DNA of 64,000 bases. Origin: Autumnicola patrickiae. Lineage in GTDB: Bacteria; Bacteroidota; Bacteroidia; Flavobacteriales; Flavobacteriaceae. The notes beneath the pieces are model-generated. The model was not told where the DNA came from, did no database searches, and worked only from the letters and a program-made list of their open reading frames with translations. The stretch is taken from contig NZ_JAVRHM010000017.1 of assembly GCF_031846525.1 (NCBI RefSeq), positions 1-64,000 of the forward strand, given 5' to 3'. Numbering within the stretch: the stretch's first letter is position 1; each line of letters starts with the position of its first letter. Both the position numbers and the translations under genes were made by a program. This document shows, piece after piece, positions 51,735 to 60,158 of the stretch.

Positions 51735-51781
51735 AACATATATTTATAACCCTAAGATACCATAATAAAATAGGAGCGGAA

Positions 51782-51795
51782 GTAACAATAGTCAC
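51782..51795 (-). promoter_or_regulatory. Crp-type operator (site 7), racemase promoter
   Basis: GTAAC-AATA-GTCAC, one mismatch. On the minus strand TATCTTAG (51752-51759), with one mismatch to TAnnTTTG, begins 29.5 bp from the centre (51788.5). Confidence 0.65.
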
Positions 51796-51945
51796 ACAGA
51801 AATATTCTTCATTTTCATCTCTAAAAAAGACTAAGAAAGAGGCTGATCCAGAAAGGTGAAAGTACAATCCTGCCTTTAAAGTAATCTAGGGTCGGTTCTT
51901 ATCAGGAATTTTTACAACAGCAAAGTAGATCAGCCTCCTAAAGTT

Positions 51946-52155
51946 TCAGCAACTCTGGCCGGGTTTCATCTCGTCTTTCACACCCAGCTTAATAAGGATC
52001 TTGTCCATAAGACACCAGCGGGTTAAGGAAGATTGAAGCAGGTTTGCGCCCACGAAAGCGGTAAACCACAACCAGTGAATATTTACATATATAGCGAGGA
52101 GCAGACTAACGAGGATGAAAGTTCCTGCTATTCCACGTACAATTCGATTAATCAT
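51946..52155 (-). CDS. DUF2892 membrane protein
   Basis: 69 residues. Two helices with the DUF2892 pattern (INRIVRGIAGTFILVSLLLAI...WFTAFVGANLLQSSLTRWCLMDKILIKLGVKD) and a final Cys (PGQSC). YgaP-type inner-membrane anchor found throughout sulfur regions of Bacteroidota. Last gene of the RND operon, 18 bases after the small PII-like gene. Confidence 0.85.
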   Translation of the reverse strand: MINRIVRGIAGTFILVSLLLAIYVNIHWLWFTAFVGANLLQSSLTRWCLMDKILIKLGVKDEMKPGQSC

Positions 52156-52173
52156 AATTTCTGTGTTTAAAGG

Positions 52174-52479
52174 TTAAATTGATTGTTCTACGGGTAAAAC
52201 CACCGCACGGATGGGATTATTAGTCTCCAACTGATCGTTGTACTCCTTCAAATTTTTGAATAGATCAGCGATCTTTTCCTCATCTGTGAACGAGAAGAAC
52301 ATGGAAGATTCATTACCTCCCTTTTCTCCCGGAAACCAACTCTGAGTGGCCACTAGGTTTTTCCTGCTCTTATAACCGTCAATCTCCGAAGAGCTGAAGG
52401 CTTCAATATTTGCTTTTTTGAATAACTTTAATACGTCTTTTTGAAAAGAGACTACGCTTGTTACTATTAGTAATTTCAT
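52174..52479 (-). CDS. Small PII-fold-like protein of the RND operon
   Basis: 101 residues, no certain family. The pattern strand-helix-strand (KLLIVTSVVSFQKDVLKLFKKANIEAFSSSEIDGYK...), flexible middle, strand-helix-strand (SSMFFSFTDEEKIADLFKNLKEYNDQLETNNPIRAVVLPVEQSI) fits a GlnB/CutA-like fold. The first RND system of the window (czc) is also followed by a PII-like gene, so a regulator of pump activity is plausible. Confidence 0.55.
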   Translation of the reverse strand: MKLLIVTSVVSFQKDVLKLFKKANIEAFSSSEIDGYKSRKNLVATQSWFPGEKGGNESSMFFSFTDEEKIADLFKNLKEYNDQLETNNPIRAVVLPVEQSI

Positions 52480-52565
52480 CTTGTTAAGATTTAAAGTTTA
52501 ATGTTTTTATCGGTGGTCAGTTATCAGTTGTCTCTTGTCAATATCTAAGCCGCAGCTCCCTATAT

Positions 52566-52680
52566 ACCCCCAACCCCCTGCAGGGGGAGAAGGGGCTTTC
52601 TTGTTCAATTTTTTTGCAATTCCACTTTTGGCCTCGCTTTAGTCCCGATAGCTATCGGGAGGGGTAAAGCGGAAAATGCA
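52566..52680. repeat. Dispersed intergenic repeat (copy 1) with perfect 18-bp palindrome
   Basis: Begins with a CCCCCTGCAGGGGGAGAAGG motif and ends with GGGGTAAAGCGGAAA. The palindrome TCCCGATAGCTATCGGGA is at 52643-52660. The two end motifs recur at 57185-57290. Such repeats are dispersed in intergenic DNA of flavobacteria. Confidence 0.65.
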
Positions 52681-52705
52681 ACCCGCAAGAGGCAACCTGC
52701 AACAG

Positions 52706-55700
52706 TTATATCACCTCCTCAGTTTCTCGTTTTTCCGTAACCTCCGGTTTCACATCCCTGTCCTCATACTTCTTTCTTTCGATCATGTAATAAACAAGTG
52801 GCACTACCAGGAGCGTAAGAAAGGTAGATACTATAGTTCCGCCCATCAGCGAAATAGCGAGTCCCTGAAAAATTGGGTCGAAGAGGATCACAAAGGCTCC
52901 GATCACTACCGTACCGGCAGTTAATAGAATTGGTGTGGTCCTTACGGCCCCGGCTTCGATCACCGCCTGCTTCAACGGAATTCCGTCTTCCAGCCGTAGG
53001 TTCACAAAGTCAATGAGCAGCACCGAGTTCCGTACCATGATCCCGGCGAGCGCGATCATTCCAATAAAGGAAGTGGCGGTAAAGAACGCACCCATGATCC
53101 AGTGGCCCAGCACGATCCCTATCAGCGATAGCGGAATGGCTACCATCATCACTATAGGTGCCCTAAAGTTCTGGAACCAGCCTACGATCAGGATGTAAAT
53201 GATTACGATCACACCAAGGAAAGCAATTCCAAGATCCCGAAATACTTCTAAAGTTATTTGCCACTCTCCGTCCCATTTTACCGTATAGTCATCTTCATAT
53301 TCCGGCTGACTCATATACAGGTCGCTGATCTCATAACCGGCAGGCATGGCGATCTCCTTTAGCTTTTCTTCCATTCCGAGGATAGCATAAACTGGACTCT
53401 CAAGTTCGCCCGCCATGTCGGCCAGCACATAAACCACCCGTTTTTGGTTCTTACGGTAAATGCTTTTGTCCCTTATTACTTCTTTAGGCTCTACCAGATC
53501 GGCTATTGAGATCATTTGCCCACTCTGGGAAGCGATCTGGATATTCATGATATCCTCAACCGAAGATTTTTCCTCTTCATCCAGGGTAAGCACGATTCCC
53601 ACCCTTTGGGTAGCTTCTTCATCATAAAGCTGTGTAATGGCTCTTTCTCCCATTGCACTGTTAAGGGTATAAACGATCTGCTGGGGAGCAATGCCATTGA
53701 GCATGGCTTTTTCCTTATCTATTTCGAATTCGTACTCTTTTTGATCGGTTTCTACCATCCAGTCAATATCCACCACATCTTCAGTGTTGTAAAGTATAGT
53801 CTGAATACTGTCAGCAAGTGCGATCTGTGTCTCATAATCGGGTCCATAAACTTCTGCGACTATGGTAGATAGTACAGGAGGTCCGGGCGGAACTTCCACT
53901 AACTTGATATTGGCTCCGTATTTATCTCCTATCGCCTGGATATCCGGGCGCAGTAGTTTCGCGATATCATGACTCTGCAGATCACGCTCTCCTTTTGGCA
54001 ACAGGTTCACCTGAATATCGGCCGTGTTGCTTGCCCTACGTAGGTCGTAGTGACGTACGAGTCCGTTGAAGGTTATAGGGGCAGAAGTACCAATGTAGGT
54101 CTGGTAATTCACTACCTGTTCACTTCCGCTTAGGTACTGTCCTACTTCTTTGGTCACTACAGCTGTTCGCTCCAGAGTTGTTCCTTCGGGCATGTCGATC
54201 ACCACCTGAAATTCATTCTTGTTATCGAAAGGCAGCATTTTCACGGCCACATCTTTAGTAAAGAACAAGGCAACAGAACCCAATAGAAGGACAATTGTAA
54301 TTCCGAGGAAGGACCAGCGGATCTTTTTATTATCGATAAGTGGTTCTTCAAAGCGCTTATAGATACGGTAGATCATGGAATCTTCAATCTTCTCTTCAGG
54401 CTTTTCAGGTGCTCCTTTTTTGGTCTTTTCCCTAAGAAAAATAAATCCGAGGTATGGCGTGATGGTAAGTGCCACGAATAGTGACAGGATCATCGCGATA
54501 GAAGCCCCAATTGGCATCGGGCTCATATATGGTCCCATCAATCCGCTTACGAAGGCCATTGGCAGTACCGATGCAATTACGGTAAAGGTCGCCAGGATGG
54601 TAGGGTTCCCTACCTCGTTAATGGCATAAAGCGCGGCCTGTTTGAATGGCAGTCGCTTCATCTTGAAGTGCCGGTGCATGTTTTCGGCAATAATGATCGA
54701 GTCATCCACCACAATACCTGTTACAAATACAAGTGCAAACAGGGTGATCCTGTTCAGGGTGTAATCCAACATGTAATAGCTGAGCAGCGTAAGGGCAAAG
54801 GTGATAGGTACCGAAAGGAATACTACCAGTCCGCCGCGCCAGCCCATGGCCAGCATCACAACCAGCGTCACTGCTATGATGGCACCAATAAGGTGTAATA
54901 ATAATTCCCCAACTTTATGCGAAGCAGTTTCCCCGTAGTTACGGGTTACTTCTACGTGTACATCTTCGGGAATGAGGTTCGTTTGCAGGTGTTCCACTTT
55001 TTCAAGGATCAAATCGGCGATCTTCATCGCATCGGCTCCCTTGCGTTTTGCTACAGATAAGGTTACCGCAGGATATTCCCCGGGATATTCCGAAGCATTT
55101 ATTGCCTGTCCAAATCCAAAATTCACATAGGATTTAGAAATTTCAGGCCCGTCCTGTACGGTGGCAATTTGCTTCAGGTACACCGGTTGCCCGTTATTCA
55201 CTCCCACGATGAGGTTCTCCACATCCTGCGGGGATTCCAAAAAGCTTCCGGAGCTAACCAGAACTTCGCTGTCGTTGCGGTCAAAACTTCCGGAGGAAAG
55301 CTGCTGATTCGAGGCTTTGATCTTTTCAGAAACCCCTAGCATATCCACTCCGCTGGCAGCCATCCTGTCCTTGTCGAGCACCACGCGCAGTTGCCTGTCA
55401 CGGCCGCCAATGGTGTTCACGATAGAAACATCTTCAACCTTTTCGATCTCATGCCGCAGCTCGTTGACCATTTGCCGCAGCTGGTAATCATCATAATTTT
55501 CGCTCCACAGGGTAAGCCCCAGTACCGGAACATCGTCAATAGCCCGCGTCTTCACCAGCGGCTGAGTCACATTTGGCGGGAATTGGTCCATATTCTTCAT
55601 GAGCTCGTTGTAGAGCTTCACATATGAACGTTCAATATCCTCGCCCACGTAGAACTGCACGATCAACATCCCCTGTTCCTCCATTGAAGTTGAGTAGACA

Positions 55701-55951
55701 TACTCCACACCCGGAATGTTGGAAACCATCTTTTCCAGGGGTTTAATGATGCGCTGTTCCACCTCGGTGGGGCTGGCACCGGGGTAGCCTACAAAAATGT
55801 CGGCCATGGGCACGTCGATCTGTGGCTCCTCCTCGCGGGGAATGAGAAACGACGCGTACACACCCACGATCATGAACACGATCATGAGCAACACCGTCAA
55901 TTTCGAATTTATAAAGCCTTTGGCAATCTTGCCTGCTAATCCTTCTTTCAT
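52706..55951 (-). CDS. RND efflux permease, HAE/AcrB-like
   Basis: 1081 residues, 12 membrane helices. N-terminal PREEEPQIDVPMADIFVGYPGASPTEVEQRI and the TM4 motif FVTGIVVDDSIIIAENMHRH with paired Asp are the drug/lipid (HAE) type, in contrast to the DFGIIIDGA metal type of the czc pump at 14 kb. Exports hydrophobic or amphiphilic compounds by proton antiport together with the adaptor and TolC encoded upstream. In the sulfur island the substrate may be a sulfur-modified metabolite or toxic lipid. No evidence for metal. Confidence 0.92.
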   Translation of the reverse strand: MKEGLAGKIAKGFINSKLTVLLMIVFMIVGVYASFLIPREEEPQIDVPMADIFVGYPGASPTEVEQRIIKPLEKMVSNIPGVEYVYSTSMEEQGMLIVQFYVGEDIERSYVKLYNELMKNMDQFPPNVTQPLVKTRAIDDVPVLGLTLWSENYDDYQLRQMVNELRHEIEKVEDVSIVNTIGGRDRQLRVVLDKDRMAASGVDMLGVSEKIKASNQQLSSGSFDRNDSEVLVSSGSFLESPQDVENLIVGVNNGQPVYLKQIATVQDGPEISKSYVNFGFGQAINASEYPGEYPAVTLSVAKRKGADAMKIADLILEKVEHLQTNLIPEDVHVEVTRNYGETASHKVGELLLHLIGAIIAVTLVVMLAMGWRGGLVVFLSVPITFALTLLSYYMLDYTLNRITLFALVFVTGIVVDDSIIIAENMHRHFKMKRLPFKQAALYAINEVGNPTILATFTVIASVLPMAFVSGLMGPYMSPMPIGASIAMILSLFVALTITPYLGFIFLREKTKKGAPEKPEEKIEDSMIYRIYKRFEEPLIDNKKIRWSFLGITIVLLLGSVALFFTKDVAVKMLPFDNKNEFQVVIDMPEGTTLERTAVVTKEVGQYLSGSEQVVNYQTYIGTSAPITFNGLVRHYDLRRASNTADIQVNLLPKGERDLQSHDIAKLLRPDIQAIGDKYGANIKLVEVPPGPPVLSTIVAEVYGPDYETQIALADSIQTILYNTEDVVDIDWMVETDQKEYEFEIDKEKAMLNGIAPQQIVYTLNSAMGERAITQLYDEEATQRVGIVLTLDEEEKSSVEDIMNIQIASQSGQMISIADLVEPKEVIRDKSIYRKNQKRVVYVLADMAGELESPVYAILGMEEKLKEIAMPAGYEISDLYMSQPEYEDDYTVKWDGEWQITLEVFRDLGIAFLGVIVIIYILIVGWFQNFRAPIVMMVAIPLSLIGIVLGHWIMGAFFTATSFIGMIALAGIMVRNSVLLIDFVNLRLEDGIPLKQAVIEAGAVRTTPILLTAGTVVIGAFVILFDPIFQGLAISLMGGTIVSTFLTLLVVPLVYYMIERKKYEDRDVKPEVTEKRETEEVI

Positions 55952-55968
55952 ATTGTTTATGGTTGTTT

Positions 55969-56046
55969 AGGCGTGTCCCTCCTTCGCAAAAAGCTTCGGC
56001 GGGTCCGGCTTTCGGCGCTACACGGTAGCTGCCTCTATCCCTCACG
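55969..56046. repeat. G/C-rich intergenic repeat of the flavobacterial type
   Basis: The 104-base gap between adaptor and RND pump is G/C-rich and contains GTGTCCCTCC..., GGGTCCGGCTTTCGGCGCTAC and CTATCCCTCACGC, the framework (GGTCGGGCTTTCCGC...TATCCCTNACGC) of a dispersed repeat known to me from flavobacterial genomes. No gene. Confidence 0.5.
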
Positions 56047-56055
56047 CAACATTTT

Positions 56056-57138
56056 TTACTCCTGTATGCTCACTTTTGCTCCGTTGAACAATTTTCCGTC
56101 TGCTATAACTATATAGGCCTCATCAGGGTTGAGTCCGCTAAGAACTTCTACCCGGTTTCCGTAAGTCCTTCCCAGTCTCAGCCATCGTAGCATCGCGGTA
56201 TTCTGCTGACTCACGGTGTAAACACCTTTCAGGTCACCACGAGTAACGATGGCTTCTGTTGGGATCATGACCGCCTCGGCAGTACTTTCCTGCTTCTCTA
56301 CCGGAAAACGAACGGTGGCATACATGCCCGATTTTAAATCGGCTCCGGTGTCTTCAAGAGCCACTTTCACCAGGTATTGTCCGCCGGTATTACTGGCCGA
56401 AGTACTAACTTCCGCCACGGTGCCCGGAACTGTCTGCTCAACAGACTTTACAATAACATCCACTTTAGTTCCTGTTTCTATTCTTGAAATATTGGACTCC
56501 GCAACTCTTGCAGTTACTTCAAAATTTCCCGGCGCCTCAATGGCTAAAAGCGGATGACCAGGATTGGCCATGGTGCCTTCCTCGGCGAATTTGTTGGTAA
56601 TCACTCCGCTAAAGGGAGCACGTATGTTCACGTAAGCGAACTGGGAATTGATCTCGTTCTTCATCTGCTTTGCAGTTTCCAGCCTGGCTTGAGCCATCTC
56701 AAAACGGGCAGTCTGGTCATCCATCTCTTTCTGGGAAGCCGACTGTTCTTCGAAAAGTGCCTTAAATCTTTGGTAATCTTTTTCAGCATTTCGGTAAGCG
56801 GCCTCAGCTTCAGTAATACCGGCGTTCACCTGGGCACGTTTTGCCTGCAGGTCAGAGTTATTGATGGAAACGAGCAGCTGACCTTTGCTAACTTTGTCTC
56901 CCATGCTCACGTGGATGTCATCGATGAAGCCCATCATACGGGTGCTGAGGTTGGCGCTGTTCACAGCTTCAATTTGTCCGCTGGCAGTGAGAAAACGATC
57001 TCCCATCCCCGATGGTGTTTCCACCTGCACAGGTACAACGGGACCTTCATTGACCGCCTGTTTTTTATCATCGCTGCCGCAGCTCGTTGCGAATAATCCC
57101 AAGGAAGCTAATGCTATTGTGTATATCGTTTTTTTCAT
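56056..57138 (-). CDS. RND periplasmic adaptor (MFP) lipoprotein
   Basis: 360 residues from ATG 57138. The frame is open 31 codons further upstream, but that part is translation of the intergenic repeat (PSPPLGGRGEK). Lipoprotein signal ends FATSCGSDD. Barrel-sandwich halves (IDDIHVSMGDKVSKGQLLVSINNSDL and NIRAPFSGVITNKFAEEGTMANPGHPLLAI) flank a helical hairpin. Bridges the RND pump (105 bases downstream) and the TolC protein. Confidence 0.9.
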   Translation of the reverse strand: MKKTIYTIALASLGLFATSCGSDDKKQAVNEGPVVPVQVETPSGMGDRFLTASGQIEAVNSANLSTRMMGFIDDIHVSMGDKVSKGQLLVSINNSDLQAKRAQVNAGITEAEAAYRNAEKDYQRFKALFEEQSASQKEMDDQTARFEMAQARLETAKQMKNEINSQFAYVNIRAPFSGVITNKFAEEGTMANPGHPLLAIEAPGNFEVTARVAESNISRIETGTKVDVIVKSVEQTVPGTVAEVSTSASNTGGQYLVKVALEDTGADLKSGMYATVRFPVEKQESTAEAVMIPTEAIVTRGDLKGVYTVSQQNTAMLRWLRLGRTYGNRVEVLSGLNPDEAYIVIADGKLFNGAKVSIQE

Positions 57139-57184
57139 GTCTATATAGTTTGTTGTTTTTGGTTTGTTGACCTCTCGACTCCCT

Positions 57185-57290
57185 TTTTCCCCCCGGCCCC
57201 CTAAAGGTGGAGAAGGGCATTGGTATTTCAATTATTTTTTAGTTAAAGATCTTTCCGCCTCCCTTTAGGGCAGGGGTAAAGCGGAAAGGT
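57185..57290. repeat. Dispersed intergenic repeat (copy 2)
   Basis: Shares CCCCCTnnAGGnGGAGAAGGG, a TTTCAATTnTTTTT stretch and GGGGTAAAGCGGAAA with copy 1 at 52566-52680, in the same orientation. It separates the TolC and adaptor genes. The central palindrome is missing in this copy. Confidence 0.6.
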
Positions 57291-57293
57291 TCA

Positions 57294-58607
57294 CTATTCA
57301 CTACTCTCAGTTAAGAATTCTACGTATGCTAAAGCATAGTTATACTCATACATCGTCTGGTAATACTCCAGTTGTTTTTCTGAAAACAGGGTTTCGGCTC
57401 CTAAGAGATCGGTGGTTTTTTCCAGGCCTTGCTCGTAACGATTGTTTCTTATTCGCAGGGCTTCCTCTGATTGTTCCAGGACCAGTTGGGTGAGGTGCAG
57501 TTTGTTCTCTGCATCCTGTAAAGCACGGGTAGCGCGGTTCAGTTCCATCTGACTCTGTTGTAGGTGCCGTTCCAGTTCAAGTTCTGCCTGTTTGAATTCG
57601 GCTTTGGATTGCTGGGTCTTTCCGATGCGCTTACTCCCGTCAAAAATGTCCCAAGTCAAAGCAACTCCGGCCATGTAACCGTTGGCATCTCCCTGGAAGA
57701 TCTCGTCGTCATAAAGCTCATAACTTCCAAAGGCATTAAGGTGTGGCAGAAATGTCATCTTTGAAGCGGTATACATTTTCTTCCGTGCCTTTGCAGCCAG
57801 TTCCATGGCTATGATGTCGGCACGATCACCGGGAAGTTCAGAAGTGGTGACAGGATTCATTTCCACTGTTAAGGAATCTTTTGGGATGAGCACTACATCA
57901 ATGGAATCTCCCATGAGGAACATGAGGTAATCGCTCGCATTCTTCACATTGCTCCTGGCGTACTGTAACTGGTTGTTCACCTCGGTCACACGGACTTCCA
58001 CCGCCAGCACATCAGAGCGCTGCAGGTATCCCTGTTTAAAATTGCTCTCGGCTAATCGGAGGTTTGCCTGGGCTGTTTCCAGCGCCTGCTCCAGTACGGT
58101 CACAGTTTTGTGGGCGAGCTGTAGCTGCATATAGGCTTTTTCAGTTTCGAGTTCCATGGCGTCCCCGGTGCGCAAGTTCTGTAGCTCGGTCGCCTCCATC
58201 TTGTGCTTTGCAGCGCCACGCTGCCAGAAGCCGTCAAGATTAATAAGTGGTTGCTGAACTTCTACTTTGGTAGCGAAATTGTCGATCCGGTCAGGATCAT
58301 TGAGTCTTGCCGGATCAAAATCGCTTTGAGTGACGCTCTCCTGGTTCAGTTTAGAACCAAAGGCCATGAGAGGATTATTAGTGGTCATCCCGGTGTGGGA
58401 GACGCTTATGTTTGGTAAAAATACCAAGTTGGTCTGCCGGTACTGTGCCCGGGCCGCCAGGAACTCCTGTTGAGAGATTTTTAGCTGACTGTTATTCTCC
58501 TGTACTCTTTCCAGCACTTCCTCTTTTCCAATGGAAACATTTTGTTGGGCTTGTATCCATAATCCTGGCATTAATGCCAGCATCATTAGCTTATATTTTA
58601 TTTTCAT
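57294..58607 (-). CDS. TolC-family outer-membrane efflux protein
   Basis: 437 residues. Signal peptide (LMMLALMPGLWIQAQ), then two repeated helical halves (EVLERVQENNSQLKISQQEFLAARAQYRQT..., EMELAAKARKKMYTASKMTFLPHLNAFG...) with typical heptads and LFPGL-type motifs replaced by QGYLQRSDVLAVEV and YEQGLEKTTDLLGAE. Outer-membrane exit duct of the RND complex. It follows the SQR-like gene by 19 bases, so the flavoprotein and the pump are one operon. Confidence 0.9.
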   Translation of the reverse strand: MKIKYKLMMLALMPGLWIQAQQNVSIGKEEVLERVQENNSQLKISQQEFLAARAQYRQTNLVFLPNISVSHTGMTTNNPLMAFGSKLNQESVTQSDFDPARLNDPDRIDNFATKVEVQQPLINLDGFWQRGAAKHKMEATELQNLRTGDAMELETEKAYMQLQLAHKTVTVLEQALETAQANLRLAESNFKQGYLQRSDVLAVEVRVTEVNNQLQYARSNVKNASDYLMFLMGDSIDVVLIPKDSLTVEMNPVTTSELPGDRADIIAMELAAKARKKMYTASKMTFLPHLNAFGSYELYDDEIFQGDANGYMAGVALTWDIFDGSKRIGKTQQSKAEFKQAELELERHLQQSQMELNRATRALQDAENKLHLTQLVLEQSEEALRIRNNRYEQGLEKTTDLLGAETLFSEKQLEYYQTMYEYNYALAYVEFLTESSE

Positions 58608-58626
58608 TATAGTATATTAATAATGA

Positions 58627-59778
58627 TTAAAAGTTTTTGAAGAACCAGAATTTTTCATCCCACCACTTTGAAAAATGTCCCCATTGCGCCGGGGTTTTCA
58701 TTTTCACATCATTCTTCCCGGTAGCCGAAAATTTTCCACCGATTTCACTGGCTTTTCCTTCCCCGGCTTCGACAAAGTATTTTCCTTCGGGCACAAACGT
58801 TTGATCCGGTTCCTGGTTTACCATTTTCCTACCTATATTGTGGGCAACAACCGCTGCCTGCTGCCTTGCAAATACTCCGATCTTTGGTAGTACAGATCCG
58901 TTATCAGCGCTTAAGTGCGTGCTGTCACCTATTGCGTAAACATCTTCAAATTTGGTTTCCAGGGTGTGGTTATTAACTTCTATCCATCCAGAATTTCCTG
59001 CTAAACCGCTATTTTTGATCACCTCCGGTAGCTGGTGCTTTGGAGTGTAAGCAAGGAGATCATAAGAATAAGTTTTTCCATTGCTGAATTCCAGTGAATT
59101 TCCTGAAACAGCTTTGAGGTCGTGGTTTGGATAAAAATTAATTCCTTTCTTTTCCAAAAGTGCCCTTAGTTCTATGGAAGCTTCAGCGCCGGCGAATTCC
59201 ATGGGTCCGGCTTCAGGAGTATAAACAGAAACAGTGGTATTTCTTTGGAGGTTATTTTTCCGTACGAAATCTTCTATAAGCATAGCTGCCTCATATGGTG
59301 CCGCCGGACTTTTGAACGGAAGGGAAGAAACTAAAATGGCTATTTCGCCTCCTTTAAAAATTTTCAATTTAGAATGAAAATCCTGCGCTCCTTTTAGTTT
59401 GAAGAAATTGAATCCATATCTACGAAGATCAAAAGCATCTGTCTGTGCAACACCCAAGGAAATTACCATGTGATCTCCTTTGAACTGCTTTCCTTTTACA
59501 GTTACAGTAACATTTTCAGGATCAATGTTTTCTATTTGCCCTTTAATAACCTCCAGGCCTGAAGCGTCAAGCTTATCTGTACGCTCGGTTATTTCCGCTT
59601 CTTTGCTTTTGCCAACCATCACCCATGGGAGAGAAGGAGAATACACATTGGTTTCTTCCTTTTCAAAAACCAGGATCTTTACCAGATTTATATCTTCCTC
59701 GTTCCCGCTATGTTTGATAAGTTCTCTGGCAGTTACAATTCCGCCTTGTCCGGCTCCTAACACTAAGATGGTTTTCAT
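58627..59778 (-). CDS. SQR/FCSD-like flavoprotein without any cysteine
   Basis: 383 residues. Fold of sulfide:quinone reductase or NDH-2: FAD motif LVLGAGQGGIVTARELIK, NVYSPSLPWVMVGK, second FAD site YAIGDSTHLSADNG, C-terminal amphipathic end (WWDEKFWFFKNF) for membrane docking. Where SQR and FCSD have a catalytic Cys in xxKCPxAPYE, this protein has PFKSPAAPYEAAM, and I find no Cys in the complete sequence. It therefore cannot use the SQR disulfide mechanism; an NADH- or ferredoxin-dependent quinone reductase or a non-catalytic sulfide binder remain. Co-operonic with an RND pump under site 8a. Confidence 0.85.
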   Translation of the reverse strand: MKTILVLGAGQGGIVTARELIKHSGNEEDINLVKILVFEKEETNVYSPSLPWVMVGKSKEAEITERTDKLDASGLEVIKGQIENIDPENVTVTVKGKQFKGDHMVISLGVAQTDAFDLRRYGFNFFKLKGAQDFHSKLKIFKGGEIAILVSSLPFKSPAAPYEAAMLIEDFVRKNNLQRNTTVSVYTPEAGPMEFAGAEASIELRALLEKKGINFYPNHDLKAVSGNSLEFSNGKTYSYDLLAYTPKHQLPEVIKNSGLAGNSGWIEVNNHTLETKFEDVYAIGDSTHLSADNGSVLPKIGVFARQQAAVVAHNIGRKMVNQEPDQTFVPEGKYFVEAGEGKASEIGGKFSATGKNDVKMKTPAQWGHFSKWWDEKFWFFKNF

Positions 59779-59972
59779 TATTGGTTATTTTTAGATTTCA
59801 CATTATTTTGCTGCTGAATTACCCGAGTAAGTCTGGGACGTAAATCATCTTCAGAATATAAAGCCGTAGCAGAACAGCAATTTTTATTTTCGGTCTTGAC
59901 GGAAACAGGATTTTTAAAATCCTCCCGTATGTCCTTCAGCAGTTTTTTAAGTCTATATATCAGTTGGTTCAT
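59778..59972 (-). CDS. Small basic protein with CC motif
   Basis: 64 residues, basic, with SVKTENKNCCSATALYSEDDLRPRLT. The stop overlaps the start of the SQR-like gene by one base. No family recognised. It has the only cysteines close to the Cys-free flavoprotein, so it might provide the thiol partner in trans. This is speculative. Confidence 0.6.
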   Translation of the reverse strand: MNQLIYRLKKLLKDIREDFKNPVSVKTENKNCCSATALYSEDDLRPRLTRVIQQQNNVKSKNNQ

Positions 59973-60049
59973 GATTTAATATTTAAGAGATTGGAAAAAT
60001 TCATTTTTTTAACACAGGACAAAATTAGAGGAAGGCTATCCTTCTGAAA

Positions 60050-60063
60050 GCTACTTTTGTTAC
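60050..60063 (-). promoter_or_regulatory. Crp-type operator (site 8a) with -7 box, SQR-like/RND operon promoter
   Basis: GCTAC-TTTT-GTTAC on the plus strand, one mismatch in one arm. On the minus strand TAATTTTG (60020-60027) is a perfect -7 box beginning 29.5 bp from the centre (60056.5). Confidence 0.7.
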
Positions 60064-60093
60064 ACAAAGCCTCTGCTTATTACGCCTCATAGT

Positions 60094-60107
60094 GTAACAT
60101 TTGTTAC
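60094..60107 (+). promoter_or_regulatory. Crp-type operator (site 8b), YeeE/YedE promoter
   Basis: GTAAC-ATTT-GTTAC, perfect arms. TTTCTTTG (60130-60137), one mismatch to the -7 box, begins 29.5 bp from the centre (60100.5). Divergent from site 8a; the centres are 44 bp apart. Confidence 0.72.
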
Positions 60108-60158
60108 TGTCCTATGATCAAAATCATGTTTTCTTTGCAGCCATAAAAAAATGACAAT

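Noticed and set aside
58627..59778. Calling the flavoprotein sqr
   Set aside because: No cysteine occurs in the protein, so the catalytic disulfide is missing.
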